This document shows, in pieces, positions 27,131 through 34,692 of a stretch of 64,000 nucleotides of DNA (the stretch's first letter is position 1; each line of letters begins with the position of its first letter). Under the pieces are notes generated by a model. It searched no databases. It was not told where the DNA came from and saw only the letters and a program-made list of their open reading frames with translations. Source of the DNA: Ensifer adhaerens (GTDB taxonomy: Bacteria; Pseudomonadota; Alphaproteobacteria; Rhizobiales; Rhizobiaceae); NCBI RefSeq assembly GCF_028993555.1, contig NZ_CP118612.1, positions 310,001 to 374,000 of the forward strand. The letters run 5' to 3'. The position numbers were made by a program, and so were the translations under genes.

Positions 27131-28320
27131 GCGACGCAAAAATCGACAGCCTGCGCAACGACACACCCGGCTGCGCCGAACGGATGCACTTCAATCACGC
27201 CGGAGCTTCGCTGCCGCCAAGGCGCGTGACTGAAGCAATTATCGACCACTTGATGCTGGAATCGACGCGAGGTCCGATGGAAGCCGCCGCACTGGTCACG
27301 GACGAGCTCGCGATGCTTCGTACCAACGCTGTCAAATTCATCGGTGCCGACGAAGGCGAGGTTGCGTTCGGTGGATCGGGGTCTGCCCTTTGGGGAAGCG
27401 TCTTTGCCGCGTTGCCACCGCTAAAAGCGGGCGACCGCATTCTCATTGGCCGACAGGAATGGGGCGGCAACGTCGCATCGATGCAGCGTGCGGCAAGCCA
27501 TGCAGGTGCAAGCATCGAGACCATTCCCTGCATGGAAGATGGCAGTGTCGATCCGAACGCTCTTTCCGCAATGATCGACGACAAGGTGCGCCTGATCTCG
27601 CTTACTTGGCTTCCTGCCAACGGGGGACTGATAAACGACGCCGAAGCCATCGGGCGGGTCGCCAACGCGGCTGGCATCCCATACTTCGTGGATGCCGGGC
27701 AGGCACTTGGTCAGCTCCCTATCGATGTGTCGCGGATAGGCTGCGATGTTCTCAAGGCGGCCGGCAGGAAATACGTTAGAGGGCCGCGCGGAACGGCTCT
27801 CGTCTACGTTCGCGCCCAGTTCCTTGAGAAGCTCGATCCCGGTTTCGTCGATGTGAGCTCCGGCCCTCTCGTGAATGGAAAAGTCGAGCTGAGGAAAGAC
27901 GCTCGTCTATTCGAAACGTCCGAGGCGCCTATATCACTGCTCTTGGGCCTCGGCGAGGCGATCGCGCTGGCTTTGGAGTTAGGTGTCGAGGCGATCCAAG
28001 CCCGCATCGCCCTCCTGGCAACCCAGCTTCGGGAAGGGTTGAAGCTTATTTCGGGAGTCGAGGTGCGCGACCTCGGCACGAAACAGTCGGGCCTTGTATC
28101 TTTCACCGTGGAGGGAGTTGCGGCATCGGTTGTGAGAAGCAAGCTAGCCGAGAAAGGCATCTCAATCGGGGCAAACGGCATACCCTACACGCCCTTCGAC
28201 ATGACCGTGCGGGGTCTACAGGAAATAGCCCGAGCCTCGGTCAGTTACTTCAATACCGCGGCAGAGGTCGATGGCCTCGTCCATGCGGTTGAGCAAATCG
28301 CAAAAGATGCGATCCAATAG
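27124..28320 (+). CDS. Class V aminotransferase (PLP-dependent, NifS/EgtE-like)
   Basis: 398 residues. The N-terminal FNHAGASLPPRRV pattern and HFN-type substrate motif, the Asp in YFVDAGQALGQLPIDV and the PLP lysine in AAGRKYVRGPRGTAL (near 218) mark the class V fold-type I group (cysteine desulfurase, EgtE, isopenicillin-epimerase-like). GTG start inside the end of ridA. It could be a lyase, epimerase or aminotransferase; the pairing with RidA favours a reaction that releases an imine. The exact substrate is unknown. Confidence 0.85.
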   Translation: MLSDAKIDSLRNDTPGCAERMHFNHAGASLPPRRVTEAIIDHLMLESTRGPMEAAALVTDELAMLRTNAVKFIGADEGEVAFGGSGSALWGSVFAALPPLKAGDRILIGRQEWGGNVASMQRAASHAGASIETIPCMEDGSVDPNALSAMIDDKVRLISLTWLPANGGLINDAEAIGRVANAAGIPYFVDAGQALGQLPIDVSRIGCDVLKAAGRKYVRGPRGTALVYVRAQFLEKLDPGFVDVSSGPLVNGKVELRKDARLFETSEAPISLLLGLGEAIALALELGVEAIQARIALLATQLREGLKLISGVEVRDLGTKQSGLVSFTVEGVAASVVRSKLAEKGISIGANGIPYTPFDMTVRGLQEIARASVSYFNTAAEVDGLVHAVEQIAKDAIQ

Positions 28321-28335
28321 AAGGACGGAACTGTG

Positions 28336-29118
28336 ATGGATCTGGGAATAAGGGGCAAGCGTGCGATCGTCTGCGCGAGCTCGAAAGGGCTGGGCAGAGG
28401 CGTCGCGCAGAAGCTCGCGGAGGCGGGCGTGATCGTTACCCTGAACGGTCGTAGCCGGGATACGCTGGAGGCCACCGCGAGGGAACTTCGCGAGCTGACA
28501 AGTGCCGAAGTCTATGCCGTGGTCGCCGACGTAACGACCGTAGAAGGACGGCAAGAGCTTCTCGAAGCGGAACCGAAAGCCGACATCCTCGTCACCAATG
28601 CAGGAGGACCGCCGCCTGGGCTATGGTCTGATTGGGAGACGAATGAATGGTTGAACGCACTGAACGCCAACATGCTGACCCCGATCCTGCTGATGAAAGC
28701 GGTTCTGCCCGGCATGATCGATAGGAGCTGGGGGCGCGTCGTCAACATCACCTCCGCCTCAGTAAAGTCACCGATCCCGGAGTTGGGCCTGTCCAACGCG
28801 TCGCGCAGCGGACTGACCGGTTTCGTAGCAGGGACGGCGAGGCAAGTTGCGAAACATGGCGTAACGATCAACAACCTCCTGCCGGGGTCACATGAGACTG
28901 ATCGTGTAGCCGTGCTTCTCCAGCGAAGGGCAGAAATGAAGGGCATCTCAATCGACCAGGCGCGGCAGGAGGCGCATGCGGACAATCCGACCGGGCGCTT
29001 CGGCACCATTGAGGAGTTCGGCGCTACCGCGGCATTTCTTTGCAGCCAGTACGCAGGCTACATTGTCGGCCAGAATATCCTGCTCGACGGTGGCGCTTTC
29101 AGGTCGACGCTTGCTTGA
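28336..29118 (+). CDS. SDR-family oxidoreductase with altered active site
   Basis: 260 residues with a Rossmann N-terminus (GKRAIVCASSKGLGRGVAQK instead of TGxxxGxG) and the NAG motif (LVTNAGGPPPG). At the catalytic YxxxK site it reads LGLSNASRSGLTG, giving Ser and Arg where Tyr and Lys are expected. A subfamily of SDRs near 3-oxoacyl-ACP reductases shows this change. I place the start at the ATG at 28336 (AAGGACGG upstream) rather than the GTG three bases earlier. Last gene of the operon; a strong hairpin follows at 29188. Confidence 0.85.
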   Translation: MDLGIRGKRAIVCASSKGLGRGVAQKLAEAGVIVTLNGRSRDTLEATARELRELTSAEVYAVVADVTTVEGRQELLEAEPKADILVTNAGGPPPGLWSDWETNEWLNALNANMLTPILLMKAVLPGMIDRSWGRVVNITSASVKSPIPELGLSNASRSGLTGFVAGTARQVAKHGVTINNLLPGSHETDRVAVLLQRRAEMKGISIDQARQEAHADNPTGRFGTIEEFGATAAFLCSQYAGYIVGQNILLDGGAFRSTLA

Positions 29119-29458
29119 GTTCCAACGTCTCGCGGCATGCGGCCCATTTCGCGACACTAACTGCTCGCAGACAGACGACATAATGGATGGAGCCCGCACG
29201 GGAACGACACTCACTCGGAGGTCGTTCCCGTGCGGGCTCCACATGGAATTTCCTTGTGGAACATCACCTGTAAGGTGACAGGCTTAGCCACAAGCTGGAG
29301 TCACGCGGCAATGACTGAGCGACCGCACCGATAACTGTGCGGCTGCGAGAGATTTTAAGACTAGAGCCGGTGCAGGCGAGGATAGCGTTCTGTGTTTCGA
29401 AAGTTGCGTAATGGATCGAGTGAAACGAGTCGGTCGCGACCCCAGGTTGCGACCTCCC
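29119..29458. other. Intergenic region with a large hairpin
   Basis: No supported gene in 340 bases. It holds the long perfect inverted repeat at 29188-29241. Confidence 0.5.
29188..29241. terminator. Perfect 21-bp inverted repeat downstream of SDR gene
   Basis: TGGAGCCCGCACGGGAACG.. at 29188-29208 pairs without mismatch with 29221-29241 around a 12-base loop. It follows the SDR operon by 70 bases. No T run follows, so it could be a strong bidirectional block, an mRNA 3' end or the trace of a small palindromic element. Confidence 0.65.
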
Positions 29459-29701
29459 TCACTCCGTGACGCGGGATAGCTGATCCATCATTTCGTGCGG
29501 ATCGAAGCCTAAGAGGGCGGCGAGCTCAAGGAACTCGACGACATCCACGCGACGCTGCCCGCTCTCGAGGCGAGCCACGAAGGACTGATACTCTCCCAAC
29601 TTTGCCGCAAGTTCGGATTGCGTGAGTCCTGCCGCCTCACGCTTTGCAACCAAAAGCGCGATCAGCGTCCTATGCTTTGCCGTACCGAGAGTCTTGGCCA
29701 C
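29459..29701 (-). CDS. XRE-family helix-turn-helix regulator
   Basis: 80-residue single-domain DNA-binding protein: LIALLVAKREAAGLTQSELA, then KLGEYQSFVARLESGQRRVD form the HTH. Small XRE proteins like this often act as antitoxins or local repressors; no toxin partner adjoins it. It is divergent from the LysR gene at 29789 across a gap with an 11-of-12 inverted repeat that either protein might bind. Confidence 0.83.
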   Translation of the reverse strand: MAKTLGTAKHRTLIALLVAKREAAGLTQSELAAKLGEYQSFVARLESGQRRVDVVEFLELAALLGFDPHEMMDQLSRVTE

Positions 29702-29737
29702 GATTTGCCCACCTGCCTTGAGATGGGGGCTTCATTT

Positions 29738-29771
29738 ATATCTGATTTTCAGTTATCTTAAATTCAGATAT
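29738..29771. promoter_or_regulatory. Inverted repeat between divergent XRE and LysR genes
   Basis: ATATCTGATTTT (29738-29749) faces AAATTCAGATAT (29760-29771) with a 10-base gap; only one position does not pair. AT-rich and centred in the 87-base space between the two starts, it is a good candidate operator. Confidence 0.55.
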
Positions 29772-29788
29772 TTCTAGCGGTGGGTCGC

Positions 29789-30679
29789 ATGGAACTACGC
29801 CAGCTTTCTTACTTCGTGGCAGTGGCCGAAGAACTGCACTTCAACCGTGCGGCTGCGCGGATGTGCATCGCCCAGCCGGCGTTGAGCTCGCATATCCAGG
29901 CGCTCGAGAAGGAACTCGGTGTGCGCCTGCTCGAGCGATCGACACGCCGGGTCGAGCTGACGCGGGCGGGGAAGGTGTTTTACGATCGGGCGGTCCGCAT
30001 CATTGGTGATGTCGGGCTCTCGATGGACGTGGCGCGGTCTGCTGCCGGCAAGGCGGCGCGCACGATCAAGATCGGAACCGTCTATCCGGCAACGATAGGC
30101 GTGCTGCCGGCGTTTCTCGCGCGCATCGGCCGGAAGTTTCCGGATGTCGCGCTGCATGTAACGAGCGGCTCGACCAGCGACATCATACGGTCCATCGAGA
30201 ACGGCCAGATCAATCTCGGCTTCATCCGTCCGGTCGAGAACATTGGTTCCTTGCGCTTCTTCTCGATTGCGCATGAGCGCTATCTGCTTGCGGTCGGGAA
30301 GACGAGCCCATTGGCGCTACGAAGCGAGATCGACATCGAGGACCTTCGCTCGGAGAAGATCATCGCCTTTTCACGTCAGAACCTTTCCTATTCCGAGCGC
30401 TATTTCTCCGAGATGTTCGAGACCCATGGGCTGACCGGCAACATCGCCTATAGCTGCGACGATACCTTTTCGCTGGTGTCGCTGGTCTCGGCCGGCCTTG
30501 GCATCGGCTTTGCGCCGGAATGGACGAAGGATCTTCCGAACCGTGGTTTCGAGCTTCGGCCCGTGCGCGGCGTCGATCTGAAGATCGGGCTTGGGGTTGC
30601 CTGGGACAAGGAAGATCCGACGGCGTCGAGAGACGACATCATCGACATTGCCCGATCGCTGGCGCGGCCGGGTAGGTGA
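29789..30679 (+). CDS. LysR-family transcriptional regulator
   Basis: 296 residues from the ATG at 29789 (family start MELRQLSYFVAVAEELHFNR); a GTG nine bases earlier is less likely. HTH AAARMCIAQPALSSHIQALE and effector domain (IKIGTVYPATIGVLPAFLAR) place it with the CbnR/BenM-like subgroup that often controls aromatic or dicarboxylate catabolism. No enzyme operon adjoins it: the next genes are a HigBA module in the opposite direction. Confidence 0.88.
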   Translation: MELRQLSYFVAVAEELHFNRAAARMCIAQPALSSHIQALEKELGVRLLERSTRRVELTRAGKVFYDRAVRIIGDVGLSMDVARSAAGKAARTIKIGTVYPATIGVLPAFLARIGRKFPDVALHVTSGSTSDIIRSIENGQINLGFIRPVENIGSLRFFSIAHERYLLAVGKTSPLALRSEIDIEDLRSEKIIAFSRQNLSYSERYFSEMFETHGLTGNIAYSCDDTFSLVSLVSAGLGIGFAPEWTKDLPNRGFELRPVRGVDLKIGLGVAWDKEDPTASRDDIIDIARSLARPGR

Positions 30680-30730
30680 GGAACGTAGGCGCTGCGTGGA
30701 AACCGCATGGCCCTTCCGCAGAGTTGTCTC

Positions 30731-31054
30731 CTAAGACAGCAATCCGAGACCATGCTTTTGCACGATCGAGAGCAGCTTCAATGCGGGGCCGCTCGGCCGC
30801 TTCGCGCCCGTTTCCCACTTTTGCACTGTCGATTCACTGGTGTTCAGGTAGCGGGCGAAGACCGGTTGGCTGACATGATTGTTCTCGCGCAGCGCCTTGA
30901 TCTCACCCGGCGTCAGCTCCTGCGGGACGGACAGGCAAGTCTCGTCGAAGGTCTTCATGGTTTCCTTGTCGATGGTGCCTGCCGCATACATGTCTTCGAC
31001 GGCGCTATGGATCGCCTCAAAGGCATCGCTCTTGAACTTGCGCTTAGTCGCCAT
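30731..31054 (-). CDS. higA: HigA-like antitoxin (XRE family)
   Basis: 107 residues from the ATG at 31054. Helical N-terminal toxin-binding part (MATKRKFKSDAFEAIHSAVE) and a C-terminal HTH (ALRENNHVSQPVFARYLNTS, then ESTVQKWETGAKRPSGPALK). The toxin gene lies upstream and overlaps by 11 bases, which is the reversed toxin-first order of HigBA. The longer upstream frame in the track of reading is an artefact of overlap with the toxin gene in another phase. Confidence 0.86.
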   Translation of the reverse strand: MATKRKFKSDAFEAIHSAVEDMYAAGTIDKETMKTFDETCLSVPQELTPGEIKALRENNHVSQPVFARYLNTSESTVQKWETGAKRPSGPALKLLSIVQKHGLGLLS

Positions 31055-31403
31055 TGCAAATCTCCAATAGGGCGCCGGTCCCGATTTCGGCATCAAGCTC
31101 TGCCTGCGTCTTGCGCCGATAGAGTTCGGCAAGCTTCCGGAAAGCCAAGAGCTCGTCGTCATCGATGTTTGCGCGGTCCTTCTTCGCGAACAGATAGGCG
31201 AACACCCAGTACTCACCGGCTTTTGCCAGAACGATCGAACGGTGCATGTTATCGTTGAGCCGCTTCTTGAACACGCCGCCACCGAGATCATCAGCCTGTC
31301 CGCGTGCGACTTGCTCAATCGCCTTGCAAAGGGCCTTGTCGGAGATCCGCGCCTTCTTCGCTGCCTTGGAAAACCACGCCGTTTTGAAAGTCCGTTCTGA
31401 CAT
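31044..31403 (-). CDS. higB: HigB/RelE-like toxin
   Basis: 119 residues from the ATG at 31403. MSERTFKTAWFSKAAKKARI, DKALCKAIEQVARGQADDLG and NMHRSIVLAKAGEYWVFAYLFAK are typical for the RelE/HigB-like group (PF06296 type), probable ribosome-dependent or free mRNA endonucleases. First gene of the module; a short palindrome just upstream (31413-31427) is a likely operator. Confidence 0.84.
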   Translation of the reverse strand: MSERTFKTAWFSKAAKKARISDKALCKAIEQVARGQADDLGGGVFKKRLNDNMHRSIVLAKAGEYWVFAYLFAKKDRANIDDDELLAFRKLAELYRRKTQAELDAEIGTGALLEICNGD

Positions 31404-31412
31404 CGCTTCATA

Positions 31413-31427
31413 TAGCACTAGGTGCTA
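31413..31427. promoter_or_regulatory. Candidate HigBA operator
   Basis: Perfect inverted repeat TAGCAC-TAG-GTGCTA ten bases upstream of the toxin ATG. Spacing and symmetry suit binding by a dimeric XRE antitoxin such as HigA. Confidence 0.5.
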
Positions 31428-31868
31428 CACCTATCAAGTTGTCGGGAAAAAATGCGGAGACTACGCTGCTTCCCATACCTGATTGGTCCTTGCTGTCATC
31501 AAGCGAAAACGGCGTCTTTGCGGGTGAACCTACCACCGTCCCGACGTGCTGCACGCTCGCTGGCGGAACACATTGCAGCCGCCAGGCTGGGCGCTCAGCC
31601 TTGACGGTCTGAGCAGCCTCGGCGGCCAGATAGTGTCGACGACGGCCACAGGCGTTGATGCCCACGGTGGGTGCTCCATCGTAGGCTGACAAACACACGC
31701 CGGGGACGCTGTTCGTGTCGACGTGAGATCAGAGGCCGTTGCTGGCGATCCGGGCGACGCCGACGGCCGTTGTCGGCGCGACGGAGCGGCTTGCGTGCCT
31801 GGGGAAGTCATTTGGAACGATCATCAGCTCTCAACCTCTCCAAGTCAGGCATCTTTGATCCGAGCGCC
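31428..31868. other. Intergenic region, possible degraded coding sequence
   Basis: Open minus-strand frames (for instance one with YDGAPTVGINACGRRRHYLA near 31640-31690) look weakly protein-like but match nothing I know. I do not call a gene. Confidence 0.35.
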
Positions 31869-32110
31869 TTACTGAGGGCCTTCACGCCTTTGGCTGGCAG
31901 CCTCAAGAGGCCGTTGCAAAGGCCTTCCTTCCAAGATTCTCCGCGATCCCAATTCGTATTCGTGGCGCGTCTCTACTAGGGCTTCGAATAGTAAGGAGGC
32001 CTGCACCAGGTCTTTGTCCGATTTCACGCGCCCTAGCGTGTCAGTGAGCCTTCTGGAGGCTACGATAAGCTTATGGACGGCATAGCGCTCGGGAACCACA
32101 GCTCGTTGCC
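31869..32110 (-). pseudogene. Remnant of a GSU2403-type nucleotidyltransferase-fold protein (C-terminal part)
   Basis: The minus frame reads VPERYAVHKLIVASRRLTDT then KSDKDLVQASLLFEALVETR, a pattern known from the C-terminal part of the GSU2403-family nucleotidyltransferase-fold proteins (PxRYAxHKL, KxxKDLxQA). About 80 residues remain; the catalytic N-terminal part is missing, with dispersed-repeat copy C standing at the break. It is probably a deletion remnant. Confidence 0.5.
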
Positions 32111-32125
32111 CACTGTACTGTGGAC

Positions 32126-32168
32126 GTTTCCGATTTGGGCGTCTGGGATCGCATAATGTATCGTCAGG
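32126..32168 (+). repeat. Dispersed repeat, copy C
   Basis: GTTTCCGATTTGGGCGT (also at 19026) runs straight into CTGGGATCGCATAATGTATCG, the core seen in copies A and B. It is followed by TCAGGA-ACG-TCCTGA, a small inverted repeat. It lies 70 bases upstream of the RelB-like antitoxin gene and abuts the GSU2403 remnant. Confidence 0.6.
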
Positions 32169-32237
32169 AACGTCCTGATCCTGACTGGATTCCGTCATGC
32201 AATCGCATTACATTGAATTCAGTGAAGGAGATTGCCG

Positions 32238-32546
32238 ATGGTTTCGAATGCACTCGTTCAAACGCGAATTGATCCCGACATTCGGGACCGTGCTACTGCA
32301 GTCCTGCAGAACATGGGTCTAACGGTTTCGGATGCCGTGCGAATCCTTTTAACTCGGACGGCGAACGAAGGCTCGCTTCCACTGGAACTGGTCGGTAGCA
32401 CTGAGGCTCACGATGCCTGGTTTCGCGCCAAGGTGTTGCAGGCTCTTGAGGACACGCGACCCGACTCTGAGGATGCCGACGCTGAAGCTCGTTTCCGCGA
32501 GCGCCGGAAGGCGGCTGCGCGTAAAGCAGGAGCGGTCGACCGATGA
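32238..32546 (+). CDS. RelB/DinJ-family antitoxin
   Basis: 102 residues. The N-terminal ribbon-helix-helix (ALVQTRIDPDIRDRATAVLQ, then NMGLTVSDAVRILLTRTANE) is characteristic of RelB/DinJ. GAAGGAG lies seven bases before the ATG at 32238. The toxin gene starts four bases before its stop, a normal coupling, but that toxin frame is broken, so the antitoxin is orphaned. Confidence 0.87.
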   Translation: MVSNALVQTRIDPDIRDRATAVLQNMGLTVSDAVRILLTRTANEGSLPLELVGSTEAHDAWFRAKVLQALEDTRPDSEDADAEARFRERRKAAARKAGAVDR

Positions 32547-32825
32547 GGCTTGTCTGGGCGCAGTATGCGCTTGACGATCGCGATGCTATCTTCACCTACA
32601 TCGAAAGTGAGAACCCAAATGCGGCGGTTCACGTCGACGAGGAAATCGCGCGCGCCGTTCGGCGCCTGCTAGATTTCCCCGAAAGCGGCAGGCCTGGGCG
32701 CGCGCGAGTTGGTGGTTCCACGCACCCCATACATCGTAGCGTACATGCTGATGGCGGATCGGATCCGCATTCTTCGTATCTTGCATGGAGCTCAGATTTG
32801 GCCTTACGGGTTTGGGGACGAGTAA
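32543..32825 (+). pseudogene. Frameshifted ParE/RelE toxin
   Basis: The first frame reads MRLVWAQYALDDRDAIFTYI through RRLLDFPESGRPG, a normal ParE/RelE start. Around 32700, in a GCGCGCGC stretch, the match moves to another phase: ARELVVPRTPYIVAYMLMAD, then RIRILRILHGAQIWP, ending at a TAA at 32823-32825. Both halves together give a complete toxin, apart from a few residues at the join, so a small deletion or indel has inactivated it. Confidence 0.8.
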
Positions 32826-32927
32826 TCGCACCCCGTCTGCGGTTTGATTCTCTTCAAGGCGACAGATTTGGTGGCGCTCCCTTGCCCGAACCCAGGCTAT
32901 GCATGCGAGCAGTCGGCAAATACTTCG

Positions 32928-32962
32928 CTGATCTGATCTGATCTGATCTGATCTGATCTGAT
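32928..32962 (+). repeat. CTGAT pentanucleotide microsatellite, seven copies
   Basis: Seven perfect tandem copies of CTGAT followed by CGATCG. Each unit junction creates a GATC. In the minus-strand frame it would code repeated IRSDQ. It lies between the broken toxin and a LacI-like remnant, in DNA without intact genes. Confidence 0.9.
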
Positions 32963-33089
32963 CGATCGCGCGGGCGGCGGCTGTGCGTGGCGGGGCGAGG
33001 GCTGGATCCTGCTCGGCTTCGACGACCAACCATCCTCGATAGCTATTGTCGCGAACGAACCGAGCGATCGGAGTCCTTGAGAGGCGAGG

Positions 33090-33236
33090 GCCTCGGATCT
33101 CATCCATCGCCCCAAGAGCAAGGATGTCATTTTCGCACAGTAGAACGTCGACCCTGCCGGTGGGGGCGGTCTGTTCGAGACAGCTGCGGGCCGCTTGGTG
33201 AGAACTGATAGTGCCCGTCGGACCTTTGCGAGCCAT
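33090..33236 (-). pseudogene. Possible remnant of a LacI-type ligand-binding domain
   Basis: The minus frame has VDVLLCENDILALGAMDEIR, like the conserved 'ND-ALG' helix region of LacI/periplasmic sugar-binding domains. Neighbouring residues upstream are weakly similar, and the downstream part loses similarity at the microsatellite side. Only a fragment remains; the assignment is tentative. Confidence 0.4.
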
Positions 33237-33284
33237 CAACGACGGCACCAACGCCTGTTGGGGGTCCACTCCGGCGCTCCCGTT

Positions 33285-34650
33285 TTATGTCCAGGGACGT
33301 TGGATCTTTACATTGGCACGCATGCCGTTGTGAATGTAGATGCGGGCAGGGTCATTCGGGTGTGCCAGGAAGTGAAACTGCTTGGTTTTCGATTCGTACG
33401 AGTGCCCTTCGATGTGGCGCAGCCGGTCCGCAGTGGGAGCACCGCGGTAGGGACGGCTGCCCCCAAACCAGTTCTCTTCGTCCTGGGGAGAGGATATCTC
33501 TTCCACTTCGAGCTCCGCTCGCGCGACGGATCTCACCCGAACAGTCGAGTTGAGACGAAGGTAGGTTCCCGTAACCTCGGCATCAGCGGGAAGGCGCCAT
33601 GCGCCATAGCCCGAAAGTGGATCGGCTCGGTCCGCCGCTCTTCCATCGCGTCGGTTGCCCAGCAATCCGTCGAGGATGGTTTCTGCGAGCCTTCCCAGAT
33701 GTGAGGCGCTCCAGGCGGCGTTGGTGGCGACGACGACCGTTTCGGGCCGCCCCTGCGCAAAACGGACGGCATAGGCTTGGCCGGATGTGGTTCCGTCATG
33801 TCCCCAGCAGGCATAGTCTGCTTTGGTTTGGTACTTCGCCATGCCAAGGCCCCAACCAGCATAGCGCCAGCCGACCGTCGGTACGGTCGCCGGGCCTGCC
33901 ATGTCGGTCTCCAAGCTGTCGATCCGGAGGCGCGTTCGAACGGCTCGCATCAGTCGGGCAAGATCCGCCGTGGTCCCGACGAGCCCGCCGCCCGGCGAAA
34001 GCGCCAGCGGAGCGTACCACCGCGCCGCTGCCACGGCGTTCTGCCCGCCGCTTCCAGGAGATACATAGCCGGTTGCCGATGGGCCGAGGAGCACGTCTTC
34101 CGGTCGCGCAGCTACGGAATGGCTCCCGAGGTGGCCCGCAACGGTCGTGCGAACCTGTTCTTCCCAGCAGGCCCTGCTCAGCAGATCCGTCAAATAGCCG
34201 GCGATAACGAATGCCGGACCGGAATAGGAGAAGAGCTCGCCGGGGCGCGCCAGGAGCGGCGTTGCGGCAATGGCGCGGGCAGCCATCCGTCGCGCGCAAT
34301 CGCCGCGTCCGAGATCCACCCACCATTGCGAATCCAGGCCACTCGTGTGGTTGAGGAGGTGGCGAACCGTGATGTCATGGAAAGCGTGCTCGTTGCTTGC
34401 CTTGGGCGATCGCAATCACGGGCGTGTCCAAACTCAGGTTCAGCCTGTCCATCGTCTCGAGCAGCACGAAAGCCGTGATCACCTTGGATACGGACCCGAG
34501 CTGGAACGCCGTTTCTTCGCCGACCGCGAGGCCCGTGCGCAAATCCGCCACACCGGCATTGAAGCAACGCGTGTGCCTGCCGTCGTCGATCGCGAGCGAC
34601 ACGCCGGGAGCTTCGGCTTCTTCAAGCCACTGCGTCAATATATCGAGCAT
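33285..34650 (-). pseudogene. Beta-lactamase-family serine hydrolase, split by a frameshift
   Basis: The frame from 34650 (MLDILTQWLEEAEAPGVSLA) carries the SxxK nucleophile motif in FQLGSVSKVITAFVLLE, then drifts off family near 34395. From there a second phase continues with FHDITVRHLLNHTSGLDSQW, the YSGP motif (second catalytic Tyr) and WGHDGTTSG (third motif) to 33285. The two halves abut in family order, so one indel near 34390-34415 breaks a single class C/esterase-like gene. The neighbouring amidase gene lies just upstream in the same direction. Confidence 0.75.
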
Positions 34651-34692
34651 GTCGGTGCATCCTTTCGTTCCAGGCGTTTGGGTGGGGGGCAA

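Noticed and set aside
31408..31811. Two overlapping minus-strand frames as genes
   Set aside because: The phases compete, neither has a recognisable family and the region lies among remnants.
32928..32962. CRISPR array
   Set aside because: Five-base tandem repeats without spacers; no cas gene anywhere in the window.
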